Assembly: GCA_040757065.1 (NCBI GenBank)
Contig: JBFLXR010000001.1
Span: 134,656 to 198,655, forward strand
Source: JBFLXR01 sp040757065
Lineage (GTDB): Bacteria > Pseudomonadota > Gammaproteobacteria > Burkholderiales > Gallionellaceae
Reading direction: 5' to 3'
Length of the DNA: 64,000 nt
Below, piece after piece: positions 8,991-16,822 of this stretch; within the stretch, counting starts at the first letter, position 1, and every line of letters begins with the position of its first letter. The translations under genes and the position numbers were made by a program. The notes beneath the pieces were generated by a model. That model ran no database searches, was not told the origin of the DNA, and worked only from the letters and a program-made list of their open reading frames with translations.

Positions 8991-9461
8991 TTGGCTGATG
9001 AAGTTTTTATGCGCGCCGCACTGGAATTGGCCGAGCTGGCGCAAGCGGCGGGCGAGGTGCCGGTGGGAGCCGTGGTAGTGAAGGATGGCGAGATCGTCGG
9101 GCGTGGCTTCAATGCACCGATCGGACGGCACGATCCTTCGGCGCATGCCGAGATGCAGGCTTTACGCGATGCCGCGCAACAGTTGGGCAATTACCGGCTG
9201 GTTGGTTGCGAACTATTCGTGACGCTGGAGCCGTGCGCCATGTGCGCCGGTGCGATTTTTCATGCGCGTCTTGCGCGGGTCGTGTACGGCGCGCGGGATT
9301 TGAAAACCGGCGTGGCGGGCAGTATGCTGGATTTATTCGCCGAACGGCGGCTGAATCACCATACCGAAGTCGAGGGCGGCCTTCTGGCTGAGGAATGCAG
9401 TAGTATGCTGAGTCGTTTTTTTGCCATGCGCCGCGCACAGCAGCGCCAACCGCAATCATGA
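8991..9461 (+). CDS. tadA: tRNA-specific adenosine deaminase
   Basis: Zinc deaminase that converts the wobble adenosine-34 of tRNA-Arg(ACG) to inosine. Motifs are HAEMQALRDA (zinc His and proton-shuttling Glu) and PCAMCAGA (two zinc cysteines), followed by GARDLKTG and the C-terminal helix seen in TadA. About 156 residues, near the usual length. The first usable start is TTG at 8991, with AAAGGGAG upstream. An ATG at 9009 would also keep the whole domain, so the exact start is uncertain. It is tightly coupled to both neighbours. Confidence 0.95.
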   Translation: MADEVFMRAALELAELAQAAGEVPVGAVVVKDGEIVGRGFNAPIGRHDPSAHAEMQALRDAAQQLGNYRLVGCELFVTLEPCAMCAGAIFHARLARVVYGARDLKTGVAGSMLDLFAERRLNHHTEVEGGLLAEECSSMLSRFFAMRRAQQRQPQS

Positions 9462-9937
9462 GAATTCTGATCGATATTCCGAGTCAGTCGCTCGAATTGT
9501 ACGATGCGCAGAATACGCTTGTGCGCCGTTACCCCGTTTCGACCGGGGCGAACGGCGTAGGCGAGGAGAGCGGCAGTTTTTGTACGCCGCGGGGTAAACA
9601 TGTTGTGCGCGCCAAAATTGGTGGCGGGCAGCCACTGAATACGGTCTTTGTAAGGCGACGTCCGACTGGCGAAATTTACACCCCGGAACTCGGCGCGCAG
9701 TTCCCGCGACGAGACTGGATACTGACCCGCATCTTGTGGCTTTCCGGCAAAGAGCCTGGCTATAACCGCTTGGGGACTTGCGATACCATGCGACGCTTTA
9801 TTTACATTCACGGTACGCCCGATACAACTGAGATAGGTAAGCCGGGTTCGCATGGCTGTGTCCGTATGCGCAATGCAGACTTGGTGGAGTTGTTCGATCT
9901 GGTACCGGCAGGAACGCCGGTGTTGATCCGCGCATAG
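9458..9937 (+). CDS. L,D-transpeptidase (YkuD) family protein
   Basis: A 159-residue YkuD-fold catalytic domain. The active-site signature is clear: His118 in IYIHGTPD and the nucleophile Cys134 in SHGCVRM. Enzymes of this family cross-link peptidoglycan or attach lipoproteins to it. The protein starts directly with the catalytic fold and shows no signal peptide or membrane helix, so its access to the periplasm is unclear. A longer GTG/TTG start is not evident because it overlaps the tadA stop by ATGA. The closest layout is the short single-domain YkuD proteins of proteobacteria. Confidence 0.9.
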   Translation: MRILIDIPSQSLELYDAQNTLVRRYPVSTGANGVGEESGSFCTPRGKHVVRAKIGGGQPLNTVFVRRRPTGEIYTPELGAQFPRRDWILTRILWLSGKEPGYNRLGTCDTMRRFIYIHGTPDTTEIGKPGSHGCVRMRNADLVELFDLVPAGTPVLIRA

Positions 9938-9940
9938 CGC

Positions 9941-10609
9941 TTATTTGCCAGTCATGTAAGCGTCTTCGTCGAAGTTGTACACGGCTTCCGGCTGGAACAG
10001 GGTAAAGGCGGTCATCAGCGCGCCGGTGACGAAGCCTTCGCCGAAAATCATCGCCGGGGCGAATGCCAGATAGCGATGTTGCAGATAGTCCCAGCTATAG
10101 TGGCTGAATAGCGCCAGTGTGATTGCGATGGTGAGCACGGTGAGCAGCATGGCGAGTACGCCGCACAGAAAACCGTTGCCAAGTACGAACAGGAAAAAGG
10201 TTTTCGGCAGATGCTGCTGACTGAGTCGCAGCATGGTTTGGCTGAACCACACCGGCAGCACGATAGTCAGCAGGCCGTTCAGGCCGAGTGCGCTGAAATC
10301 CAGATTGGCGCGCCACAAAGTCGCCGTCAGGATCAGCGTCATCAGAAAGATCGCCAGTTCCCAGCCGAACAATAAAACGAACATGGTCGCGCCGAGCAGA
10401 TGGTGGTTCAGGCCGGGGCGGATGCCGGCCTGCATTTGCCAGATGAAAAAGGCGCCGAGGGTGACGGCGACCATAGCATTGACCCGCACGTTGTTGCCCA
10501 GCAATTTGCGCCACGGGGCATACCAGACGGCGCGCCCCAGCACGAAGAGAAACAGAAAGTTCGCCAGCCACAGCAAGTCCTCGGGGAAGAGCTGGGCCGG
10601 CAGGTTCAT
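9941..10609 (-). CDS. CbiM-like energy-coupling-factor permease family membrane protein
   Basis: A 222-residue polytopic membrane protein with about six or seven spans, resembling COG3235 and the CbiM-like substrate components of ECF transporters (AFAPAMIFGEGFVTGALMTA near the C-terminus, HHLLGATMFVLLFGW in the middle). No ATPase or T component sits beside it, so it may be a solo component or use a shared energising module. CbiM relatives handle cobalt or nickel, but the substrate here is unknown. Its start overlaps the ygfZ stop by 4 bases. Confidence 0.75.
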   Translation of the reverse strand: MNLPAQLFPEDLLWLANFLFLFVLGRAVWYAPWRKLLGNNVRVNAMVAVTLGAFFIWQMQAGIRPGLNHHLLGATMFVLLFGWELAIFLMTLILTATLWRANLDFSALGLNGLLTIVLPVWFSQTMLRLSQQHLPKTFFLFVLGNGFLCGVLAMLLTVLTIAITLALFSHYSWDYLQHRYLAFAPAMIFGEGFVTGALMTAFTLFQPEAVYNFDEDAYMTGK

Positions 10610-11625
10610 GGGAACGGGTAGGGCAGCGGTTGGAACTGTAAAGGAGTGCCGCCCGGCAGGCGGGCTTCGCCTTGATCGTGGCTGGCAACCGGCACGACCG
10701 CCAGTAAATCGCTGCCGCCTTCCGGGGAGGGCGCTGCACGTACGATCATGCCAGGCGGTTCGTCCGGCGAATGCGCGGCGAGCAAATCGCCCGGTTGCGG
10801 AAGTGCGGTTCCGTCAAGGTGAGCCAGATACATGCGACGCTTGGGTTTGCCCAGGTAGTGCATGCGCGCCACGATTTCCTGACCGGGGTAGCAGCCTTTT
10901 TTGAAGCTGATGCCGCCGATCAGCTCCAGATTGACCATCTGCGGCACAAACTGCTCTTGAGTTGCAGGGTAAATCTGCGGCAGACCTGCCTGAATTTCCA
11001 GCCAGTCCCAGCAGGCGGAGCCTACCGGGCGGACGCTGTTTTTCAATTGCATCCACAGGGTTTGTGCGGTTTGCGGGTCAGTGTGCAGCATGAAGCGTTG
11101 CATATCCAACCGGATCAGTGTGACGCCGGGTTGTTGTGCGACGCCGAGCGGCTCTGAGGGGAGGTGTGCAAACAGGGGCTGCAAGACGGCTTCGGCCTGA
11201 GGGCCGGCAATGCCGAGTGCAACGGATTCCGCACCAGAGTCGGTTAGTTTGACTTTGGAGCGCAGCACGAACATCGACAGGCGCTTTTGTATTGCCGGAA
11301 CCAGCGGGCGCGGTAAATGCAAGACATAGTCGTCCCCCTCTTTCCAGAGCAGGAATAAACCGAGCATCCGTCCTTTTGCGGTGTTCAGGCTGGCGTATTG
11401 GGCATGTTGACCGACGGCTTGCACGTCGTTGCTCAGCATGTTCTGCAAAAAAGTTTGCGTATCTTCGCCGGCTGCGCGCAGTCTGCCATACTGGCTCAGG
11501 TCGCAGATTACGGTACCGTTGCGGGTTGCTTGCAACTCGGCTGCCGCGTCACTGAAGTCATGGACGCAACCGGATTCGATATGCGCGCCTTGGGCGGACA
11601 GGAAGGAGAGAAAGTCGTTATTCAT
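10606..11625 (-). CDS. ygfZ: Folate-binding Fe-S cluster repair protein YgfZ
   Basis: A 339-residue GcvT-like tetrahydrofolate-binding protein that supports Fe-S enzyme maturation. The family signature KGCYPGQEIVARMHYLGK is intact, with its conserved Cys. The open frame can begin at TTG 11628, but the adjacent ATG at 11625 is preferred. No good ribosome binding site is present. A strong minus-strand terminator hairpin ends only about ten bases ahead of the start, so expression may need read-through (see findings). It is coupled to the CbiM-like gene. Confidence 0.93.
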   Translation of the reverse strand: MNNDFLSFLSAQGAHIESGCVHDFSDAAAELQATRNGTVICDLSQYGRLRAAGEDTQTFLQNMLSNDVQAVGQHAQYASLNTAKGRMLGLFLLWKEGDDYVLHLPRPLVPAIQKRLSMFVLRSKVKLTDSGAESVALGIAGPQAEAVLQPLFAHLPSEPLGVAQQPGVTLIRLDMQRFMLHTDPQTAQTLWMQLKNSVRPVGSACWDWLEIQAGLPQIYPATQEQFVPQMVNLELIGGISFKKGCYPGQEIVARMHYLGKPKRRMYLAHLDGTALPQPGDLLAAHSPDEPPGMIVRAAPSPEGGSDLLAVVPVASHDQGEARLPGGTPLQFQPLPYPFP

Positions 11626-11635
11626 CAATCGGACA

Positions 11636-11668
11636 ATAAAAAACCCTCACCGCGCAGGCGGGGAGGGT
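11636..11668 (-). terminator. Intrinsic terminator just upstream of ygfZ
   Basis: On the minus strand, an 11-bp stem with one mismatch (arms 11658-11668 and 11643-11653, loop CTGC) is followed by six T, then ATT. It should end the transcript of the Gln/Ala-rich gene. Its U-tract ends roughly ten bases before the ygfZ ATG. Confidence 0.85.
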
Positions 11669-11678
11669 CGGTTAAGGA

Positions 11679-12134
11679 TTAAGCGTAAGTGTTGACCTGA
11701 CCGCCTTTGCGCTCACCGGAAATAAACTGAATGCCTTCGGCTTTCTGACCGTTCGGCACTTGCTGGCGTTCCACCGATGCGCGCTGAGCGGCAGCTTGCT
11801 CGGCTGCGGCTTGCTGGGCGGCTGCTTGTTCTGCGGCGGCTTTCTGGGCCGATTCCTGCTCACGGTTGGCGCGTTCCGCAGCAGCGCTTTCTGCGGCGCG
11901 GCTTTCGGCACTATTGTCCGTGCGTGTTGCGGCAACCGGCTGATTGCCACCGTTTTGCGTTGCTTGTTCCGCTTGTCGCAGAGCCTGCGCTTGCGAAGAA
12001 ATCGAAACTTTAACGGCTTCGGCATCTTGCTGGCGTTGCTGATCCTGTTGTTGCTGAACGTTTTTTTGCTGTTGCAACAACTCCGTAACGGCCGTTGCCG
12101 AGTTCGACGAGGCAGCTGAGGTGTTGATGTTCAT
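11679..12134 (-). CDS. Gln/Ala-rich low-complexity protein of unknown function
   Basis: A 151-residue protein that I do not recognise. The N-terminal third is rich in Ser, Ala and Gln (LLQQQKNVQQQQDQQRQQ), and VKVSISSQAQAL follows. The middle is Ala/Glu/Gln-rich with near-repeats of AAAEQAAAQQ, which predict a long helix or coiled coil. The C-terminus is short and more ordered (GIQFISGERKGGQVNTYA). There is no signal peptide or membrane span. The N-terminal NINTSAASS and the VxISSxAQAL motif resemble small flagellum- or anti-sigma-associated proteins, but this is only a visual likeness. It has its own terminator. Confidence 0.7.
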   Translation of the reverse strand: MNINTSAASSNSATAVTELLQQQKNVQQQQDQQRQQDAEAVKVSISSQAQALRQAEQATQNGGNQPVAATRTDNSAESRAAESAAAERANREQESAQKAAAEQAAAQQAAAEQAAAQRASVERQQVPNGQKAEGIQFISGERKGGQVNTYA

Positions 12135-12264
12135 GATCGTACTCCAATATCGGTATTGGACATTACCCTACTCTTTTTTCGGGACAATCGCAACAGGCAG
12201 CAACTTGAATTCTCGCGATAAATTAACCTGACTTGGGCGAGCCATTCCATTAAACTTGCATCCC

Positions 12265-14454
12265 ATGAAACGCGTGTATGGATTGGTGCTGATTTTGTTG
12301 CTGACGGCTTGCGGTGGCGAGCCGTGGAATAATCCCTATCCGGCAGAGGATAGCGGTAAGCCGATTTATTACACGGCCTTTACTGAACGTCCGAAGCACC
12401 TTGATCCGGTGCAGGCCTACAGCCAGAACGAATATATTTTTCTGGCGCAGATTTATCAGCCGCCGCTGCAATATCACTATTTGAAACGGCCCTACGAATT
12501 GGTGCCGCAAGCGGCCAAGGCGTTGCCGACTGTGCGTTATTTCGACCATGCCGGACATCCGTTGCCGGAAAATGCGTCGGCAGAGCATATTGCCTACAGC
12601 GAATACACGATCCATTTGCGTTCCGATCTCCAATACCAGCCGCATCCGGCATTGGCACGCGATGCAGCCGGAAATCATCGTTACTTCGCCATGACGCGGG
12701 AGGATTTGCAGGGCATTCATGGGCTGGCCGATTTTAAAGAGACCGGAACACGCAAAGTAACGGCTGCCGATTATGTCTACCAGATTAAGCGGCTGGCCCA
12801 TCCCGATCTGCACTCGCCAATTTTCGGGGTAATGGCGGAATACATCGTCGGCCTTAAAGATTATGCGCAAAGTTTGCGCGCGGTTCGCAAAAAGCAGCCG
12901 GAGGGCTGGCTCGATTTGAATGCTTACCCTCTGCCGGGCGTGCAGGCGCTCGATGAGGAAACTTACCGGATACGCATCGCGGGAAAATACCCGCAATTCG
13001 CCGATTGGCTGGCGATGCCGTTTTTTTCTCCGATGCCGTGGGAGGCAGAGCGCTTCTACGCACAGCCGGGGATGCGCGAGCGCAATCTGACGCTCGACTG
13101 GTGGCCGATCGGCAGCGGGCCATACTACTTGTCGGAGAACAATCCGAACCAGCGTATGGTGCTGAGCCGCAATCCGAATTTTGCGCCTGAGTATTACCCG
13201 ACGGAGGGCGAACCCGAAGACGCCGCTCGCGGCTTATTGCAAGACGCGGGTAAGCCGTTGCCGATGATCGGGCAGGTGGTGTTTACGCTGGAAAAAGAAG
13301 CGATTCCATATTGGAATAAATTTTTGCAGGGTTGGTACGACGCGTCCGGCATCAGTTCGGACAGTTTCGATCAGGCCGTGCAGGTAAACGTCGGAGGCGA
13401 AGCCAATGTCAGCGATGAAATGAAGTCGCATGGCATTGTACTGACCACTTCGGTGGCGACGACTACCAGCTATATGGGTTTCAACTGGCTCGATCCGGTG
13501 GTGGGGGCCGGATGCGTCGCGGCGACGAAAGGGGCACTGCCGGTTTGCCGGGAGGCGGATCGGGAGCGGGCGAGGAAGTTGCGTCAGGCAATTTCGATTG
13601 CGGTCGACTGGGAAGAGTTTATTTCGATTTTCGCCAATGGACGCGGCATTCCCGGGCAGTCGCCGATTCCGCCGGGTATATTCGGTTACCGGGAAGGGGA
13701 GACCGGCGTCAACCATTATGTCTACGATTGGGTGAACGGGGTGCCTAAGCGTAAATCTATCGAAACTGCGCGTAAGTTGCTGGCGCAGGCCGGTTATCCG
13801 GGCGGGTTGGATGCCAAAACGCGCCGCCCGTTGGTGATTTATCTGGATACCACGGCAAACGGCGTGGGGAATAAAGCCCGGCTGGACTGGCTGCGTAAGC
13901 AATTCGCCAAGCTGAATATTCAACTGGTGGTGCGCAATACCGACTACAACCGCTTTCAGGATAAAGTGCGGCGCGGTGACACCCAGTTGTTTTATTACGG
14001 ATGGAATGCCGATTATCCCGACCCGGAGAATTTCTTGTTCTTGCTGCACGGGCCGCAAGGCAAGGTTTTGCATAGCGGGGAAAATGCCGCCAATTATGCT
14101 AATCCAGTTTACGACCGGCTGTTCGAGCGGGTGAAAAATATGGACAACAGCCCGGAGCGACAACTGATTATCGATCAAATGGTCGAGATTTTGCGGCATG
14201 ATGCCCCGTGGTTGTGGGGATTCCACCCGATGGAGTACGAGTTGCATCACGGCTGGTTGCACAACGCCAAACCGAGCAATATGGCCAATAATCATCTGAA
14301 ATATTTACGTATTGACCCGGTGCAGCGCGACCGCATGCGGAGGGAATGGAATCGTCCGGTTGTCTGGCCTTTCTTCCTGTTGATCGGTTCGCTGGCCGGA
14401 TTGGTCTGGTGGCTGCAACGCATGTTCCGTCGCCGGGAGGGAGAGGCATGCTAG
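12265..14454 (+). CDS. Peptide ABC transporter substrate-binding lipoprotein with C-terminal membrane helix
   Basis: A 729-residue family-5 extracellular solute-binding protein (OppA/DppA/YejA superfamily) that would capture peptides in the periplasm. The lipobox LLLTAC places the lipidated Cys at 16. The binding-protein core (about 35-690) shows SGPYYLSENNPNQRMVLSRN and a C-terminal YNADYPDPENFLFLL-like lobe. The last ~30 residues form a hydrophobic helix (VVWPFFLLIGSLAGLVWWLQ) followed by RMFRRREGE, a second membrane anchor not usual in this family. The ATG at 12265 is chosen over an in-frame TTG at 12256. It overlaps the permease gene by 7 bases. Confidence 0.9.
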   Translation: MKRVYGLVLILLLTACGGEPWNNPYPAEDSGKPIYYTAFTERPKHLDPVQAYSQNEYIFLAQIYQPPLQYHYLKRPYELVPQAAKALPTVRYFDHAGHPLPENASAEHIAYSEYTIHLRSDLQYQPHPALARDAAGNHRYFAMTREDLQGIHGLADFKETGTRKVTAADYVYQIKRLAHPDLHSPIFGVMAEYIVGLKDYAQSLRAVRKKQPEGWLDLNAYPLPGVQALDEETYRIRIAGKYPQFADWLAMPFFSPMPWEAERFYAQPGMRERNLTLDWWPIGSGPYYLSENNPNQRMVLSRNPNFAPEYYPTEGEPEDAARGLLQDAGKPLPMIGQVVFTLEKEAIPYWNKFLQGWYDASGISSDSFDQAVQVNVGGEANVSDEMKSHGIVLTTSVATTTSYMGFNWLDPVVGAGCVAATKGALPVCREADRERARKLRQAISIAVDWEEFISIFANGRGIPGQSPIPPGIFGYREGETGVNHYVYDWVNGVPKRKSIETARKLLAQAGYPGGLDAKTRRPLVIYLDTTANGVGNKARLDWLRKQFAKLNIQLVVRNTDYNRFQDKVRRGDTQLFYYGWNADYPDPENFLFLLHGPQGKVLHSGENAANYANPVYDRLFERVKNMDNSPERQLIIDQMVEILRHDAPWLWGFHPMEYELHHGWLHNAKPSNMANNHLKYLRIDPVQRDRMRREWNRPVVWPFFLLIGSLAGLVWWLQRMFRRREGEAC

Positions 14455-15425
14455 CTTATCTGGTGCGCCGGATTCTGTACGCCATTCCGATCCTGATCGG
14501 AGTGAACTTGCTGACATTCGCTTTGTTCTTCGTTGTGAATACCCCGGACGATATGGCACGCATGCAGCTCGGCGTGAAGCGCGTTACGCCCGAGGCCATT
14601 GAGAAATGGAAGCACCAGCGCGGCTACGATAAGCCCTTAATGTTTAATGAGCGGGCCGACGGCAGCGCAAAGCTGACCGATACGATTTTTTTCGAGAAAT
14701 CGGCAGGGATGTTCATGTTCGACTTTGGTTATTCCGAAGATGGGCGCAGCATCAGCCGCGAAATTATCCGCCGCATGATGCCGAGTTTGGCGATTGCACT
14801 TCCTGCGTTTCTGGTCGGCTTGGCGGTCTATATCAGTTTTGCGCTGCTGCTGACTTTGTTCCGCGCCAGTATGCTGGATACGGTCAGCGTAGCTGTGTGC
14901 GTGGTGCTGATGTCGGTTTCTACGCTGTTTTATATTATCGGCGGGCAATTTTTGGTGAGCAAACTCTGGCATTGGGTGCCGATCTCCGGCTATGCGACGG
15001 GTTGGGGAAGCCTGAGATTTATTGCTTTGCCGGTGACGATTGGCGTAGTGAGCGGAATCGGCAGTAACGTGCGCTGGTACCGGACAATTTTTCTGGAAGA
15101 AATCGGCAAAGAATATGTGCGAACCGCACGCGCCAAGGGGTTGTCTGAGCTGCGGGTGTTGTTCCGGCATGTACTGAAAAACGCCATGATTCCGATTCTG
15201 ACCGGGGTGGTGGTCGTGATTCCGCTGCTGTTTATGGGTAGCCTGATTACCGAATCTTTCTTCGGTATTCCCGGCTTGGGCAGTTACACCATCGATGCAA
15301 TCAATGCACAAGATTTCAGTGTGGTGCGTGCGATGGTGTTTCTCGGATCGGTGATGTATATCGCCGGTCTGATTCTGACCGATGTTTCTTATACCTTGGT
15401 CGATCCGCGGGTGAGACTGCAATGA
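14448..15425 (+). CDS. Peptide ABC transporter permease, OppB/YejB type
   Basis: A 325-residue inner-membrane permease of the binding-protein-dependent family. It opens with MLAYLVRRILYAIPILIGV, the classic OppB-type first helix, and carries the EAA loop as EYVRTARAKGLSELRVLFRHVLKNA. A periplasmic segment of about 100 residues between the first and second spans (containing KLTDTIFFEKS) is typical of the YejB-like branch. The ATG at 14448 lies inside the end of the binding-protein gene, has GGAGGGAGAGG ahead, and is preferred over the upstream extension. It overlaps the next permease by ATGA. Confidence 0.92.
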   Translation: MLAYLVRRILYAIPILIGVNLLTFALFFVVNTPDDMARMQLGVKRVTPEAIEKWKHQRGYDKPLMFNERADGSAKLTDTIFFEKSAGMFMFDFGYSEDGRSISREIIRRMMPSLAIALPAFLVGLAVYISFALLLTLFRASMLDTVSVAVCVVLMSVSTLFYIIGGQFLVSKLWHWVPISGYATGWGSLRFIALPVTIGVVSGIGSNVRWYRTIFLEEIGKEYVRTARAKGLSELRVLFRHVLKNAMIPILTGVVVVIPLLFMGSLITESFFGIPGLGSYTIDAINAQDFSVVRAMVFLGSVMYIAGLILTDVSYTLVDPRVRLQ

Positions 15426-16822
15426 TGCCGGTCGTGTTATGGACGGACGCGCTCGTGTTTCTGCTGCTGGCGGTGGGCGGCGCGGCGGTGTGGTGGGTGC
15501 GGCGTCAGCCGCATTTGTTGTTGCCGTGGCGGCGCGCAGCGCGCAGCGCCACCGCGATGATTTCACTGTTGGTATTGTCGTTGTTTCTGGTGGTCGGTTT
15601 GTTGGATTCCGTGCATTACCGCAAGGCTTTGCCCGAGCCGAGCAGCGGTCAGATCGTGTATGCGCCCGAAGTGTTGAGTGCGCTGGACGGATTGCTGAGC
15701 GGATTGCGCGAACGGAACGAGAAAACGTATTCCGCACCGCTGGCCGCGCATCTGTATGCCAAAGAAAGTATCGAGTTGCCGAACGGGGGGAGCGTGCGGG
15801 TATTCCCACGGTTGGTACACGGCGGTGCCCATTTGGTTGATCCTACTCGTGACCGCATACGCGATGTCTGGATGCGCGGTTTGGCAGGAGGTGTTGCAGG
15901 CGCGGTGACAGCTGTCGTCTTGTACGGACTGGCGCTGCTGTGGCTGGCGCGGCGCAAGCGGAAGACGGTGCGAACCTGGCTGAACGAACATACCGGGCTG
16001 CCGTTGCGGCGGATGCTGGCAGCTGTAATTGTGCTCGGGATGCTGATCGGCGCGACGGTTAAGCTGGCTGCGGTTTACCATGTGCTCGGTACCGATAAGG
16101 TGGGGCAAGATGTGCTGTATCTGTCGCTGAAGAGCATCCGTACGGGTTTGGTGATCGGGACTGTGACCACGCTGGTGATGCTGCCATTTGCCTTGTTGTT
16201 CGGGGTGGCGGCGGGCTATTTCCGCGGTTGGGTGGATGACGTGATTCAGTATGTGTATACCGTGCTAAGTTCCGTACCCAGCGTATTGCTGATCGCGGCT
16301 TCGGTGCTGATGGTGCAGGTCTATATCGAGAAGCATGCCGATTGGTTCGCCACGGCAGCAGCCCGCGCAGATATTCGTTTGCTGTGCTTATGTCTGATTA
16401 TGGGGATTACCAGTTGGACAGGGCTATGCCGTCTGTTGCGCGGCGAAGCGCTGAAGCTGCGCGAACTGGAATACATTCAGGCAGCACAGGCATTCGGAGT
16501 CTCTTCGCTGAATATCATGGTGCGTCATTTAATTCCCAATGTGATGCATATCGTGCTGATTTCCGTGGTGATCGATTTCAGCGGCTTGGTGCTGGCCGAA
16601 GCCGTGTTGTCGTATATTGGGGTCGGGGTCGACCCCTCGACGATCAGCTTCGGTACTATGATTAATGCCGCACGGCTGGAGTTGGGACGCGAACCGGTAG
16701 TCTGGTGGTCGCTGGCTTCTGCCTTTGGATTTATGCTGGTGTTGGTGCTGGCTGCGAATCTGTTTGCCGACGCTTTGCGAGATGCATTCGATCCGCGTTT
16801 AAACCGCACGGAGGCGAAGTGA
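15422..16822 (+). CDS. Peptide ABC transporter permease, OppC/YejE type, extended
   Basis: A 466-residue inner-membrane permease. The C-terminal ~250 residues form the usual OppC domain with an EAA loop (LRELEYIQAAQAFGVSSLNIMVRHLIPN) and the terminal LADALRDAFDPRL motif. OppC and YejE proteins are commonly 300-340 residues. The extra length lies at the N-terminal side: two hydrophobic spans, a periplasmic stretch (about 65-150), then a further span before the core. It is translationally coupled at both ends, to OppB by ATGA and to the ATPase by TGATG. Confidence 0.9.
   Translation: MMPVVLWTDALVFLLLAVGGAAVWWVRRQPHLLLPWRRAARSATAMISLLVLSLFLVVGLLDSVHYRKALPEPSSGQIVYAPEVLSALDGLLSGLRERNEKTYSAPLAAHLYAKESIELPNGGSVRVFPRLVHGGAHLVDPTRDRIRDVWMRGLAGGVAGAVTAVVLYGLALLWLARRKRKTVRTWLNEHTGLPLRRMLAAVIVLGMLIGATVKLAAVYHVLGTDKVGQDVLYLSLKSIRTGLVIGTVTTLVMLPFALLFGVAAGYFRGWVDDVIQYVYTVLSSVPSVLLIAASVLMVQVYIEKHADWFATAAARADIRLLCLCLIMGITSWTGLCRLLRGEALKLRELEYIQAAQAFGVSSLNIMVRHLIPNVMHIVLISVVIDFSGLVLAEAVLSYIGVGVDPSTISFGTMINAARLELGREPVVWWSLASAFGFMLVLVLAANLFADALRDAFDPRLNRTEAK

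Noticed and set aside
14637..15809. Long minus-strand open frame (390 codons) across the permease genes
   Set aside because: It spans two well-supported plus-strand membrane genes and has the skewed composition of an antisense shadow.
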